This document shows positions 14,974 through 23,673 of a stretch of DNA of 64,000 nucleotides, piece after piece. Position numbers and translations under genes: made by a program. This DNA comes from Thalassolituus sp034111725 (GTDB lineage: Bacteria; Pseudomonadota; Gammaproteobacteria; Pseudomonadales; Oceanobacteraceae), in contig NZ_JAWUWR010000047.1 in assembly GCF_034111725.1 (NCBI RefSeq), positions 62,001 to 126,000 on the forward strand. Direction: 5' to 3'. The stretch's first letter is position 1. Every line of letters starts with the position of its first letter. The notes under the pieces are model-generated. The model did not search any database. It was not told the DNA's origin and was given only the letters and a program-made list of their open reading frames with translations.

Positions 14974-15399
14974 ATGTCGCTATACTCTGATATCTACCCC
15001 ATAACGACCTTTCCCGATCTTGTACCACAACGAGAACACCGTAATTCTTGTATTCTGCGCTTAGAGCGCTTGGAAGATGCCATTCGTAGTTATCACGGCG
15101 ATGAATTACATCATGAGTGGCTGAATGATTACCTAGATGCCGGTTTAGAGCTCGCCCAAGAAGCCGGTGAGCGTGATCTCATACGCCTGCAAGAAAGCTG
15201 GCTAAGACGCATCTACAACACCTTGCGCGATACCGGAGTTAACGTCAGTTGCGGTGAAGCATGGCGGCACCAATGCCTCGAATACTTGTATCAACCTTTC
15301 TTTGCTTTACAGCATTTGTATCGAGCGCAACCAGGAAGTAATAGTCGCATCAAGGCCTTATCTCGTGATTTTTCTTTTATTTCTCGCTACGTCATTTAA
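14974..15399 (+). CDS. Unknown protein co-transcribed with flavodoxin
   Basis: 141 residues, soluble and mostly helical (LERLEDAIRSYHGDELHHEW, YLDAGLELAQEAGERDLIRLQESWLRRI). It has a very strong Shine-Dalgarno (AAGGAGGA) and follows a candidate Fur box. The flavodoxin start lies 10 bp after its stop, so this is the first gene of an iron-responsive two-gene operon. It has only two cysteines, so it is not itself a ferredoxin. Function unknown; a flavodoxin partner or iron-sparing factor is possible. Confidence 0.65.
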   Translation: MSLYSDIYPITTFPDLVPQREHRNSCILRLERLEDAIRSYHGDELHHEWLNDYLDAGLELAQEAGERDLIRLQESWLRRIYNTLRDTGVNVSCGEAWRHQCLEYLYQPFFALQHLYRAQPGSNSRIKALSRDFSFISRYVI

Positions 15400-15409
15400 G
15401 GAGCTATTT

Positions 15410-15949
15410 ATGCAACGGATTGGATTGATTTACGGTACTGATACGGGAAATACCGAAGAAGTTGCTTATCTACTGCAAGAAAAAATTGATTGGGCTGTGG
15501 TCGAAATTCACAACATAGCCAGCTGTGCAGCTGAGGATATTGCGCAATATCAGACATTAATATTGGGCATACCCACTTGGGATTTCGGCGGCATTCAAGC
15601 CGACTGGGAAGACTTTTGGCCAATACTGGAAGATATGAGTTTTGCCAACAAAACGATTGCCCTTTATGGTTTGGGTGATCAGTTCGGTTATGGTTATTAC
15701 TTTTTGGATGCTTTGGGATTACTGCACGATGCTGTGCGCGACCGTGGAGCAACTGTGATTGGCTATTATTCTATTGAAGGGTACGACTTTGAAGAATCGC
15801 GGGCATTAACCGCCGATGGTCGCCACTTTGTAGGATTAGGACTTGATGAAGATCGCCAACACGAATTAACTGAAAAAAGGGTAGATCAATGGGTCAAGCA
15901 ATTGAAAAAAGAATTAAATAGAAAAAAGCCCCAGACGCGACGCGCCTAG
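15410..15949 (+). CDS. Flavodoxin (long-chain type)
   Basis: 179-residue FMN electron carrier. The phosphate-binding loop TDTGNTEEVA (residues ~10-19), ILGIPTWDFGG, and ALYGLGDQFGYGYYF with a long-chain insertion all match the FldA/NifF type. The start at 15410 has AAGGAG 6 nt upstream. A Lys/Arg-rich tail ends the protein. The Fur-box-like site before the operon suggests it replaces ferredoxin when iron is scarce. Confidence 0.92.
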   Translation: MQRIGLIYGTDTGNTEEVAYLLQEKIDWAVVEIHNIASCAAEDIAQYQTLILGIPTWDFGGIQADWEDFWPILEDMSFANKTIALYGLGDQFGYGYYFLDALGLLHDAVRDRGATVIGYYSIEGYDFEESRALTADGRHFVGLGLDEDRQHELTEKRVDQWVKQLKKELNRKKPQTRRA

Positions 15950-15957
15950 GGCTATTT
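15926..15957. terminator. Hairpin terminator between flavodoxin and the ExeM nuclease gene
   Basis: AGCCC...GGGCT stem with flanking A and T runs (aaaaaagcccc ... agggctattttt) overlapping the end of the flavodoxin gene. It could terminate both convergent transcripts. Confidence 0.6.
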
Positions 15958-15981
15958 TTAAACATGATTAATTGCGATTAA

Positions 15982-18762
15982 TTATCCGCGCAGCCATTCT
16001 AAAAAAGCCAACCAACGCTGACGTAAGCGATACCAACGCCTGTTGTTTTCAAGCTCGACCGCGACACTTATAGTGTCTGAGCCATCAGTAACATCGATAG
16101 TTAACGTTAGCGGCAACATAGCGATTACGCTCTGTGTAGCAACACCCGTTAACTGGCCATCATTAGATAAACTAAAACCTTCTGGCAAGTCACTAGCTGA
16201 ATACGTTAATTCATCACCATCAGCATCAATTACATAGTCACTAACGGTGACAGCAATACGGGCATTACTGCGGTTAACCAAAACAACAGGGATTTCGTTA
16301 TCTTGTTGCGGAGCGCTATTGGTAACCGGAGCTTGTAAATTCAAACCAACGACAATGGGATCGTGATCCGAGGAACGATACGCATCCGGTTCAGCATAAT
16401 TATCAACCGAGTTGAATGTTTGACCATTGGCTTCGGTTAAATAATCAACCAATGAATCTTCCACAGAGTTAATATGCCAAGCGTCCACGCTCACGACTTG
16501 TTCAGCAATAACACCTGTCGCCAAGGCATGATCTAAGCTACCTAACAAACCACTAAACGAGTATGAATATGGTTGTGCTTCGGTTGATGCTGCTGTGTAT
16601 TTTAAGTTAGTAAAATCAGCAGCGTAAAATACTTGCATCGGATCTTCTTGGCTGTAGGCATTTAAATCACCCAGAATCATAACGCCGTCAGATTCAACAT
16701 TAGCCAAGAATTCAACCAATGCTTGCGCCGCGCGTGTACGCTTAATATTACAATTGCCTTGGCCGTCGTTGCCTTCATCGACTTCGCCACAAGCCGATCC
16801 TTTCGACTTAAGATGATTCACTGCAATGGTAATTTCTTGGCCATTAACCTCAAAGCTTTGAATTAACGCTGGGCGGTTTTTTGTATCATCAAATAAAGGT
16901 TCAGAATTATCATCCAATGGCGAATTTTCAGTATTTAATACCAAAGCAGAACCAACCGGAGTGACTTTTCCAGCTCTATATAATAAACCAACAGCAATTT
17001 CATCTGTACCTAACAACGAAGAATTCGGAGTGATAATGCTATATTCAAAGCCTGGCATTTGTGTTTGATTTAATTCATTAGCCAAAGTTTGAATAGCACT
17101 TTCAGAACCGTAACCGTCATTTTCGATTTCCATCAAACCAATAATATCAGCATTCATTGCGGTTAAAGCACTCACGATTTTAGCGCTTTGAATGGCAAAA
17201 GCATCAGCCGTTGGCGCACCACGAGAGGTGGGGAAACCACCACCTAAACCATCGCCATTAAAATAGTTGAGTACGTTCATTCCAACGATCACTAAGTTGA
17301 CATCCGCTGCAACCACAGGGGCTAACGTACGCGCATGAGTTGGATCAATGGTGATGGCATCAGGAATGATGGTGTAGTTATTTTTATACGCATGCATTAC
17401 ACCGGCAACTGCTGGTACTTGATAACCAATGCGCATTGGATTGGATGCAGAAAAACCTGTTTCATCTGGGAATGGAATAAAACTTGGGTAAGATGCTGAT
17501 ACACCATCGTCAATTAACAACGCATCTAAATTGCGTTCATTAACCGCTTTGATAGCGGCATCCGAGCCGGGTAAGGCAATTTCAGTACCTTGGAAATGCA
17601 AGCGCGAAGACACCACAAACTGACCATAATTTCCAAAACCGTAACCAGTACCAAATAAATCACTAACGACCAAGCCCTGCTCGTTAGCAATGCGCATGCC
17701 TTCAAGCGCTTCTAACGCGCTCAAATCTGCAACCGGTAAGTTAATCGTAGTTGCCGCGGGCAAAGTCTGGCCTGAAGCACAAACAACTACTTCGCTAACT
17801 TGACTGATTTGAGTTACTTGATTGTATTCAGATACCGTGCCCTGCAAACGAACCCGATCACCGACATTAACTGCATCGGTGTAGTCATAAACAAATACAC
17901 CTTCGGATGTCATCGGATCACTGTCTACTGCATCGTCCGCTTGTTGTAGCCAAAAGCCACTGTATTGGTACGAAGAATCGCCGTTGGCCAATGCCCCGCC
18001 TTGCTTATCTGCCGTAACGATTGCTTCAACAATCACACTTTGGCCGAGTAATGGGCTGGTATCATTACTGACGTCAGAGATTGCGCCTTGAATAGCATGA
18101 ATTCCCGTCGCTTCGTCACCGCATAAACCAATGCTTGGCTCAACCACGACACTGCATTGGTTAGCGACGCCTGCAGTAGGAGCAGCGACAACAAAGCCAT
18201 CAGTATCACGAGCAGCACCACCACAACGCTGAATAGAATCCGTTGTGCTTGCAGCATTTTCATTCTCATTAAGTTGTGGCTGTCCAGCATTCAACAATGC
18301 CAGTAAACCACTATCATCGGCGTCACTCGTGTCATAAACCACGGCATCCACTAATGCTGTGGTCGTTACCGCAGTATTCGTTGGAAAACTGCTGGCAGGA
18401 GCTACATACAATGCAACAGCATCCGCACCGTTCTGGATTAAATTAGAATCTGGCGAGACATCCAAATCACAATTTGCCACTTGCGCCGCATCGCCACACA
18501 AGACGAAATACCCATCACTATTGGTGCTGTACCCATCCAAACTGAATGCTTGATAACTTAGATCATTACTGCCGTTATAAAAAACGAGACTGTAGCCATC
18601 TAAAGATTGGTTGCCTAAGCCACCATCAAATAACTCGATAAATTCTGCGATATCTGTACTTGTTTGATCGGCATCGACTTCGTTGATCAAAATGTCAGCA
18701 TGGCTAACGGATGCCAGCGCTAGTGTCAGCGCCGAGGCAATCGAAGGGAGTTGTGTTTTCAT
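15982..18762 (-). CDS. ExeM/NucH-type extracellular endonuclease
   Basis: 926-residue secreted nuclease. Signal peptide to about residue 22 (cleavage after SHA); lamin-tail-like domain (DILINEVDADQTSTDIAEFIELF, ~23-200); an OB-like segment (~240-330); then an endonuclease/exonuclease/phosphatase domain with LMEIENDGYG, NHLKSKGSAC, LGDLNAYSQEDPM and SDHDPIVVG motifs; and a C-terminal cadherin/Ig-like domain (DYVIDADGDELTYSASDLP). Pairs of Cys fit an exported protein. It degrades extracellular DNA and may act in biofilm turnover or nutrient use. Family members often end in a GlyGly-CTERM sorting signal; this one ends in a Trp/Arg-rich segment instead. GAGGA precedes the ATG. Confidence 0.88.
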   Translation of the reverse strand: MKTQLPSIASALTLALASVSHADILINEVDADQTSTDIAEFIELFDGGLGNQSLDGYSLVFYNGSNDLSYQAFSLDGYSTNSDGYFVLCGDAAQVANCDLDVSPDSNLIQNGADAVALYVAPASSFPTNTAVTTTALVDAVVYDTSDADDSGLLALLNAGQPQLNENENAASTTDSIQRCGGAARDTDGFVVAAPTAGVANQCSVVVEPSIGLCGDEATGIHAIQGAISDVSNDTSPLLGQSVIVEAIVTADKQGGALANGDSSYQYSGFWLQQADDAVDSDPMTSEGVFVYDYTDAVNVGDRVRLQGTVSEYNQVTQISQVSEVVVCASGQTLPAATTINLPVADLSALEALEGMRIANEQGLVVSDLFGTGYGFGNYGQFVVSSRLHFQGTEIALPGSDAAIKAVNERNLDALLIDDGVSASYPSFIPFPDETGFSASNPMRIGYQVPAVAGVMHAYKNNYTIIPDAITIDPTHARTLAPVVAADVNLVIVGMNVLNYFNGDGLGGGFPTSRGAPTADAFAIQSAKIVSALTAMNADIIGLMEIENDGYGSESAIQTLANELNQTQMPGFEYSIITPNSSLLGTDEIAVGLLYRAGKVTPVGSALVLNTENSPLDDNSEPLFDDTKNRPALIQSFEVNGQEITIAVNHLKSKGSACGEVDEGNDGQGNCNIKRTRAAQALVEFLANVESDGVMILGDLNAYSQEDPMQVFYAADFTNLKYTAASTEAQPYSYSFSGLLGSLDHALATGVIAEQVVSVDAWHINSVEDSLVDYLTEANGQTFNSVDNYAEPDAYRSSDHDPIVVGLNLQAPVTNSAPQQDNEIPVVLVNRSNARIAVTVSDYVIDADGDELTYSASDLPEGFSLSNDGQLTGVATQSVIAMLPLTLTIDVTDGSDTISVAVELENNRRWYRLRQRWLAFLEWLRG

Positions 18763-18890
18763 TGCGTCCTCAATGTGCGGAACATCCGCAAGCTAAAAAT
18801 TGGCTGTTCCATTGGGGCACATCTAGGTTGCTTATCTAAGACACTTTATTGACAGTTTTATTGATGCGAGATGACCATGTCTCATCGTTT

Positions 18891-19391
18891 TTAATGAGTT
18901 AAGCCATCAATCCAGCGTTGCAATATTTTTCCAGTGGCTGAATCCCAGCTTTTTATTTTTTCTCGGGAAATCGTTTTTGCCTGATCCAACTCGTTTTCAT
19001 CAAGACGAATGTCACCCTCGGCATATACATAAAAACCAATAATTAATTGATTAAATATCTGCCCACCAACACCACGACCATCAAATAATTCAAAACCAAT
19101 AAACTCGGCTTTATTTCCTTGCAATCCTAATTCTTCTGCGGTTTCACGTAAGGCGCACTGCTCGGGCGTTTCGCCGCGTTCTAAAAATCCAGTAATAATA
19201 CTGAACATACCTTCAGGCCATGCTTTATTGTGCGCCAGCACAATGCCATCTGGCGTTTCAACCACGACGGCGACCACCGGCGTTGGGTTATCCCAAAAAA
19301 CAAATCCACACTCAGCGGCACAGGCAATTCGAGCCTCACCATCAATAACAGCATCCGTTAACGTAGATGTACATTGTGGGCAGTACTTCAT
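18891..19391 (-). CDS. Nudix hydrolase with N-terminal zinc ribbon
   Basis: 166 residues. CPQC at residues 4-7 plus two later Cys in AACAAECGF form a zinc ribbon as in NudC-like enzymes. The Nudix box GFLERGETPEQCALRETAEELG (~68-89) is complete, with all catalytic Glu residues. It hydrolyses a nucleoside diphosphate linked to another group; the exact substrate cannot be read off. It has no close operon partner: the GTPase gene upstream ends 34 bp away on the same strand. Confidence 0.85.
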   Translation of the reverse strand: MKYCPQCTSTLTDAVIDGEARIACAAECGFVFWDNPTPVVAVVVETPDGIVLAHNKAWPEGMFSIITGFLERGETPEQCALRETAEELGLQGNKAEFIGFELFDGRGVGGQIFNQLIIGFYVYAEGDIRLDENELDQAKTISREKIKSWDSATGKILQRWIDGLTH

Positions 19392-19425
19392 TTTTCAACA
19401 CCCTTTTTTATTAATAAAGTTGGTA

Positions 19426-20457
19426 TTAATTAATTCGGCAAGCCAACAATGCTCGCTCTAATTCATCGGCGTTAAGCGCTGCATCGTGAATCAGTTCAAT
19501 GCGGCTTTCTTCCAGCGCTCGTGTCGGCATTTCGGTTAAGGCGCCGTCGCGCCAATTGAGAACAAAGTAACCTTGATCTGTACGCAGTAAGCCCTTGGCT
19601 CGCTGTAGATTAATCGTGTTTAGCCAATGGCGTAACTCTGCTAACGAGAACTGCCATTCACCAGACAATAACCAACCCACGGAAAAATACCCATCGCCTT
19701 GATTCTGTAGGCAACGAATATCCTGCCCTGGCTCTAAAGCCAGTATAGATTCACGCGCATCGAGAACATCAGACGCCTCCTGCGCATTAACTTGAGGCGA
19801 GTTTAGAGCCGTCAGCCCAGAAGTTCCTATATTTGTTGCCGGACGAAATTGCACGCGCCGCTGTGGATTAGCGGCAAGCTCCAAACAGGATAAATCAAAA
19901 TGACCTTGCGTCGTCCAATAGGAGGCGGCTTTCGCCGGTTGCGAACGCTCAAGCAAAGCATCAAACGCAGACTTATCAGCCGGCGAGGCCAGCTCGGTTT
20001 TATTCGCCACCAGCACGTCAGCGACCTGCAATTGATCTTTAAATACGTCGTTGCTGGTATAACGCGGCTGGGATAAATGCCGCGGGTCGAGCAAGCAAAT
20101 GGTGGCACCCAGCTCTAAAATGCTTTGGTAATGCTCTGCCGCCATCATATTAAGAATATTGCGCGGATGCCCCAGCCCCGTGGGTTCAATTAAAATAACA
20201 TCCGGCTTTTCGCGGGCAATAAGAAGATTAAGCCCCATTTGAAATGGCAAACCAGATACACAGCACAAGCAACCGCCTGGCACTTCTTTCACCACGGCAC
20301 CTTGTGCGGCGAGAATGGTGCCATCAACACCAACCTCACCAAATTCATTCACCAATACTGCCCACTTTTGCTGACTCGGCTTATTCGCCAATACGTCCAG
20401 AATGGCAGTGGTTTTTCCTACACCGAGAAAGCCGGTGATCAAATGAACGCGTATCAT
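19426..20457 (-). CDS. COG0523 (CobW/YjiA-type) GTPase, putative zinc metallochaperone
   Basis: 343-residue G3E GTPase. Walker A GFLGVGKTT at residues ~9-17, the metal-binding GGCLCC motif (~62-67), an IEPTGLGHP switch-like motif, NKTE for guanine binding, and a C-terminal CobW_C domain. COG0523 proteins deliver or allocate zinc or other metals. The upstream Zur box makes a zinc-starvation role likely here, in step with znuABC/zur in the same window. Close to a Nudix gene downstream. Confidence 0.88.
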   Translation of the reverse strand: MIRVHLITGFLGVGKTTAILDVLANKPSQQKWAVLVNEFGEVGVDGTILAAQGAVVKEVPGGCLCCVSGLPFQMGLNLLIAREKPDVILIEPTGLGHPRNILNMMAAEHYQSILELGATICLLDPRHLSQPRYTSNDVFKDQLQVADVLVANKTELASPADKSAFDALLERSQPAKAASYWTTQGHFDLSCLELAANPQRRVQFRPATNIGTSGLTALNSPQVNAQEASDVLDARESILALEPGQDIRCLQNQGDGYFSVGWLLSGEWQFSLAELRHWLNTINLQRAKGLLRTDQGYFVLNWRDGALTEMPTRALEESRIELIHDAALNADELERALLACRIN

Positions 20458-20479
20458 AGAAAGCTAGTTAGTCCGCTTA

Positions 20480-20500
20480 AAAAGTAATAATATAACATCT
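20480..20500. promoter_or_regulatory. Zur box upstream of the COG0523 GTPase
   Basis: The sequence AAAAGTAATAATATAACATCT matches 18 of 21 positions of the gammaproteobacterial Zur palindrome AAATGTTATAATATAACATTT. It lies 23 bp upstream of the GTPase start codon. A zur gene is present at 46823-47323. Confidence 0.75.
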
Positions 20501-20610
20501 GTTGCACTCCGCAATGACCAGACGAATATCAACAACTGGTTTCTGCGGTATGGTTACCGTCGCTACGCATATTCAATCGCGGCCAACGGCCCGTTGAACC
20601 AGGAGTTACT

Positions 20611-21465
20611 ATGCATATAACTAATGTACTCACGCTAGCATTGCGCCTTGCCACTGATGCGGGAAACCTTATCAGTCAACAGAGGCCAAGACTCTCAGTA
20701 GAGTTTAAAGGCGGCACGGAACTCGTTACTCAGGCCGATGTAGCTGCCGATGAATTAATATGTCGAGGCATTCGCCAAGTTTATCCCGACCATCAAATCC
20801 TGTCAGAAGAGCTCAATCCAGATGGCGGCACCGATGCTGAACACCTTTGGATTATCGACCCCATTGATGGCACCGTAAATTACGCGCACCACCACCCACA
20901 AGTGGCTATTTCCATTGCCTACTACCACAAAGGCAAAGCTAAAGTAGCGGTTGTTCATAATCCATTTATGCAGGAAACATTCCATGCGATTGCTGGCAAA
21001 GGCGCGCGTTTGAATGACCATCCTATTCGTTGCAGCTCAAAATCTGAGCTCAACCGAGCGCTGGTCGCGACTGGCTTTCCCTATGTAAAAGATGATTTAC
21101 CGCGTTTGATGGGGCGTTTGAATAGCGTACTCACCCGCTGTGCTGACGTACGTCGCTTGGGCTCTGCAGCCTTGGATATATGCTGGTTAGCATGCGGAAG
21201 AATGGACGCTTATTACGAAACCGTTAAGCCGTGGGACTTCGCCGCCGCACAACTGATTGCACGTGAATCGGGCGCGACGGTTGGGCATATACACCCTCTC
21301 CCCGCTGGTGCAAACCCCGAAATTTATAGTGAAAATTTATTAATGTCGGCGCCTGCATTGTTCCTGCCTTTGCAAAAGCTTCTGCAAGCTGCCGACCAAG
21401 AAAGCGTTATTCCTCCTTCAGCAACGCCAGTGCCGCCCCAATTCGCTTCTGCTCAAGGCTCGTAA
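20611..21465 (+). CDS. Inositol monophosphatase-family protein
   Basis: 284 residues of the Mg-dependent, Li-sensitive sugar phosphatase fold: EFKGGTELVTQADVAADE, SEE (motif ahead of the metal site), WIIDPIDGTVNY (~residues 89-100) and KPWDFAAAQLIARESGA near the C-terminus. All the metal ligands expected for IMPase are present. It resembles SuhB but lacks the typical SuhB N-terminus, so it may be a paralogue. AGGAG precedes the ATG. Its last 59 bp overlap the convergent lipase-foldase gene. The C-terminal 25 residues are Pro/Ala-rich. Confidence 0.85.
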   Translation: MHITNVLTLALRLATDAGNLISQQRPRLSVEFKGGTELVTQADVAADELICRGIRQVYPDHQILSEELNPDGGTDAEHLWIIDPIDGTVNYAHHHPQVAISIAYYHKGKAKVAVVHNPFMQETFHAIAGKGARLNDHPIRCSSKSELNRALVATGFPYVKDDLPRLMGRLNSVLTRCADVRRLGSAALDICWLACGRMDAYYETVKPWDFAAAQLIARESGATVGHIHPLPAGANPEIYSENLLMSAPALFLPLQKLLQAADQESVIPPSATPVPPQFASAQGS

Positions 21466-22411
21466 AGTGAGCGTCACGATAGGTTTGCAATAAATCATCG
21501 CGATCTTGCGGTGCCAGTCGTTGTAGCTCAGACGACTGTTTATAGTGCCGATAATCTTTTAAACGTTGTTGCCATTCCTCTTGGCGCTGTTTTACCTGTG
21601 CTAAGCGTTGTGCGGCTTCTTCGCCGTACTCGCGTACCTGCCAAGCATATTGATCCTCTGCACTCACATTCTGCGCCTGCATCTGTGCCATTTCTTGATT
21701 CAGCGTTAACACGGAATGTGATTGTTCACGCATCACCTGTACTGCTTCAGGCAGAGATTCGTCCAATTGTTTGAGCTCGGTAGCATTAACGCCATTACGC
21801 AGCAGTGCTAATTTTTGTAGGGTGTAATTGTCAATTAGCTCATCAGCAGTGAAAAAGGCCGTTACGACATCAGGTTGTAGCCACTCACGCCGCAAGCGCT
21901 GCTGCCACTCGAAGCGAGTGAGCATACGACTAGACGCATCGCTCATTTGATTTTTTAGAGCCGTGGTTTCATCGTATGCGGCAAGAGCATCCAAGTAGCC
22001 CAAATAATCTTTTAACACAGTCAAGGCTTCATCTCTGGCCGGTAATGGCAGCCGCAATATTCTCTCGGTCATCACATTACGGATATCGGCAATACTCAAC
22101 TCGCCCACGGCCGACAAATGAAAATCAAACCAATGACGCAGCTGTAAATCAATGACCAAATGATTGTCTTCATCAACCCGTAACTTGCCATCTTCAGACG
22201 CGCCGCGAAACGTACGAAGAGCCGCTTCGTTCACAGACCTATCTAGCACTGACCCACCTAGCGACGCGGCAGCACCAACGTCTGCATTCTCAGCCGATGC
22301 ATATTCCATCGGCAAAGAACGGATCACAGTGTCCTGTGATCCTATATCGCTCACTATCCAACCGATAACACTAAAAAAAGACGCTACCGCAAAGATCATG
22401 AACCGTTTCAT
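21407..22411 (-). CDS. lifO: Lipase-specific foldase (secretion chaperone)
   Basis: 334 residues: N-terminal inner-membrane anchor (residues ~5-25), Ala/Ser-rich linker, then the helical foldase body. The diagnostic steric-chaperone motif RxxFDF-LSA-GE is present as RHWFDFHLSAVGE (~residue 92). It folds the adjacent lipase in the periplasm before type II export. It begins 3 bp after the lipase stop, the canonical lipA-lif operon. The 3' end overlaps the inositol-phosphatase gene on the other strand by 59 bp. Confidence 0.9.
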   Translation of the reverse strand: MKRFMIFAVASFFSVIGWIVSDIGSQDTVIRSLPMEYASAENADVGAAASLGGSVLDRSVNEAALRTFRGASEDGKLRVDEDNHLVIDLQLRHWFDFHLSAVGELSIADIRNVMTERILRLPLPARDEALTVLKDYLGYLDALAAYDETTALKNQMSDASSRMLTRFEWQQRLRREWLQPDVVTAFFTADELIDNYTLQKLALLRNGVNATELKQLDESLPEAVQVMREQSHSVLTLNQEMAQMQAQNVSAEDQYAWQVREYGEEAAQRLAQVKQRQEEWQQRLKDYRHYKQSSELQRLAPQDRDDLLQTYRDAHFTSLEQKRIGAALALLKEE

Positions 22412-22414
22412 AGA

Positions 22415-23350
22415 TTAAAAGCCTGCTAGCTTTAAACGATTAGCGTGCGTTCGGAAGATAGTTAATGGATCCGTCTCCGTTAAGTGATGAATACCCAACA
22501 GTTGGTTAACTTCATCTAGGTGGTTCATCTTGAAGTCATCACGCACCACCATGCCTAGGTGAGTCGAACATGTGCCGACTAAGCCGTCGTTGGCTTCGCC
22601 ATCGGTAAACAATAAAGACGCACCAGCGGTAATCAAATCGGAAATATCCAATACATTCGTTACTGGCTTAGCACCCGTCCAAGAATAGAAGCCAATACCA
22701 TTCACTTCATAATCACCTTCGCCGCACGCAGTCGCAGGAATCCCAGCAGGATGCTCATTATTAAAGCGCTCAGCTTCGGCAAAGGTCATCGAACCAATTG
22801 AGGCCAGCAGATCTTGCTCATAACCGCCGCCCGACAAGAAATCGATCGTCGTCGATAGGGCGTTACCTAAATTATCAAGTAGCCATGCAAACTCGGTAGA
22901 ACCTTCGCTCCAGTCTTGAAGAGTCTGTGCCACTGGAGTGCCTTTATTCACACCACCGACCGATGTTACCGAAGCAACCAAATCCGGGCGCACAGAAGCC
23001 ACATAACGAGTCGTTGGACCGCCATGGCTATGACCGATCAAGTTCACTTTTTCCGCGCCGGTAATAGCAAGAATTTCTTCAATTTGAGAGATGAATTGTT
23101 CGCCACGAATCTCCGGGCTATTCGAGTTCGACACCTGCGTCAAATACACGCTTGCGCCATCTTTTTGCAGTGTCTCTGGGATTTTGTACCAGTAATCAAC
23201 ACCTAGCAAGCTATCAAAGCCAAACAATCCATGTGCAAGCACGATCGGATATTTTGTTTCGGTATAGCCAGTCTCAGGGGTTGATGACATGGCAAATGTC
23301 GGCGCAGACACCGCAATGGCAGCAGCCAATGCTAAGCACTTCAGTTTCAT
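22415..23350 (-). CDS. Secreted triacylglycerol lipase (family I.1/I.2)
   Basis: About 311 residues. Signal peptide MKLKCLALAAAIAVSAPTFA, then YPIVLAHGLFGFDSL (oxyanion HG), catalytic Ser in GHSHGG, Asp in GEANDGLVG and His in CSTHLGMVVRDDFKMNH. Two Cys (about residues 210 and 260 of the precursor) can form the disulfide conserved in Lif-dependent lipases. It is exported through the periplasm with help of the downstream foldase. ATG 23350 is chosen since upstream residues are not signal-like. Confidence 0.9.
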   Translation of the reverse strand: MKLKCLALAAAIAVSAPTFAMSSTPETGYTETKYPIVLAHGLFGFDSLLGVDYWYKIPETLQKDGASVYLTQVSNSNSPEIRGEQFISQIEEILAITGAEKVNLIGHSHGGPTTRYVASVRPDLVASVTSVGGVNKGTPVAQTLQDWSEGSTEFAWLLDNLGNALSTTIDFLSGGGYEQDLLASIGSMTFAEAERFNNEHPAGIPATACGEGDYEVNGIGFYSWTGAKPVTNVLDISDLITAGASLLFTDGEANDGLVGTCSTHLGMVVRDDFKMNHLDEVNQLLGIHHLTETDPLTIFRTHANRLKLAGF

Positions 23351-23614
23351 AATCATTACTCTGTTTGTTATTTTTGTTTTGGCAAACACCTAGGACCAAT
23401 GGCCCATATGGCAAATGCAGACTGAGTGTATGAAAATTCAACAAGGCAGCACTGACTATTGGAGCCGCAACCGTATCTATATAAGCCGCAGTAACAAATC
23501 ACTACATAATTGCCATTTTTTGGGCACTTTACGACAAAAATAAGCGATAGATTAGTCAGAAACTAAATGACGGCATTAAGACTACGTGGGGATAACAGAA
23601 GGGAAATATAAAGC

Positions 23615-23651
23615 TCCAATTAATACCGGCGCAGGCCCGATATCAATTGGA
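23615..23651 (-). terminator. Hairpin terminator after the nitronate monooxygenase-like gene
   Basis: Stem TCCAATT-g-ATA-t-CGG / CCG-g-TAT-t-AATTGGA (two single mismatches) with a 7-nt loop, 22 bp past the stop codon on the minus strand and followed by GCTTTATATTT. The remaining 23351-23673 interval shows no gene and carries the lipase promoter region. Confidence 0.6.
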
Positions 23652-23673
23652 ACGAAACACAAACAGTGAAGTA

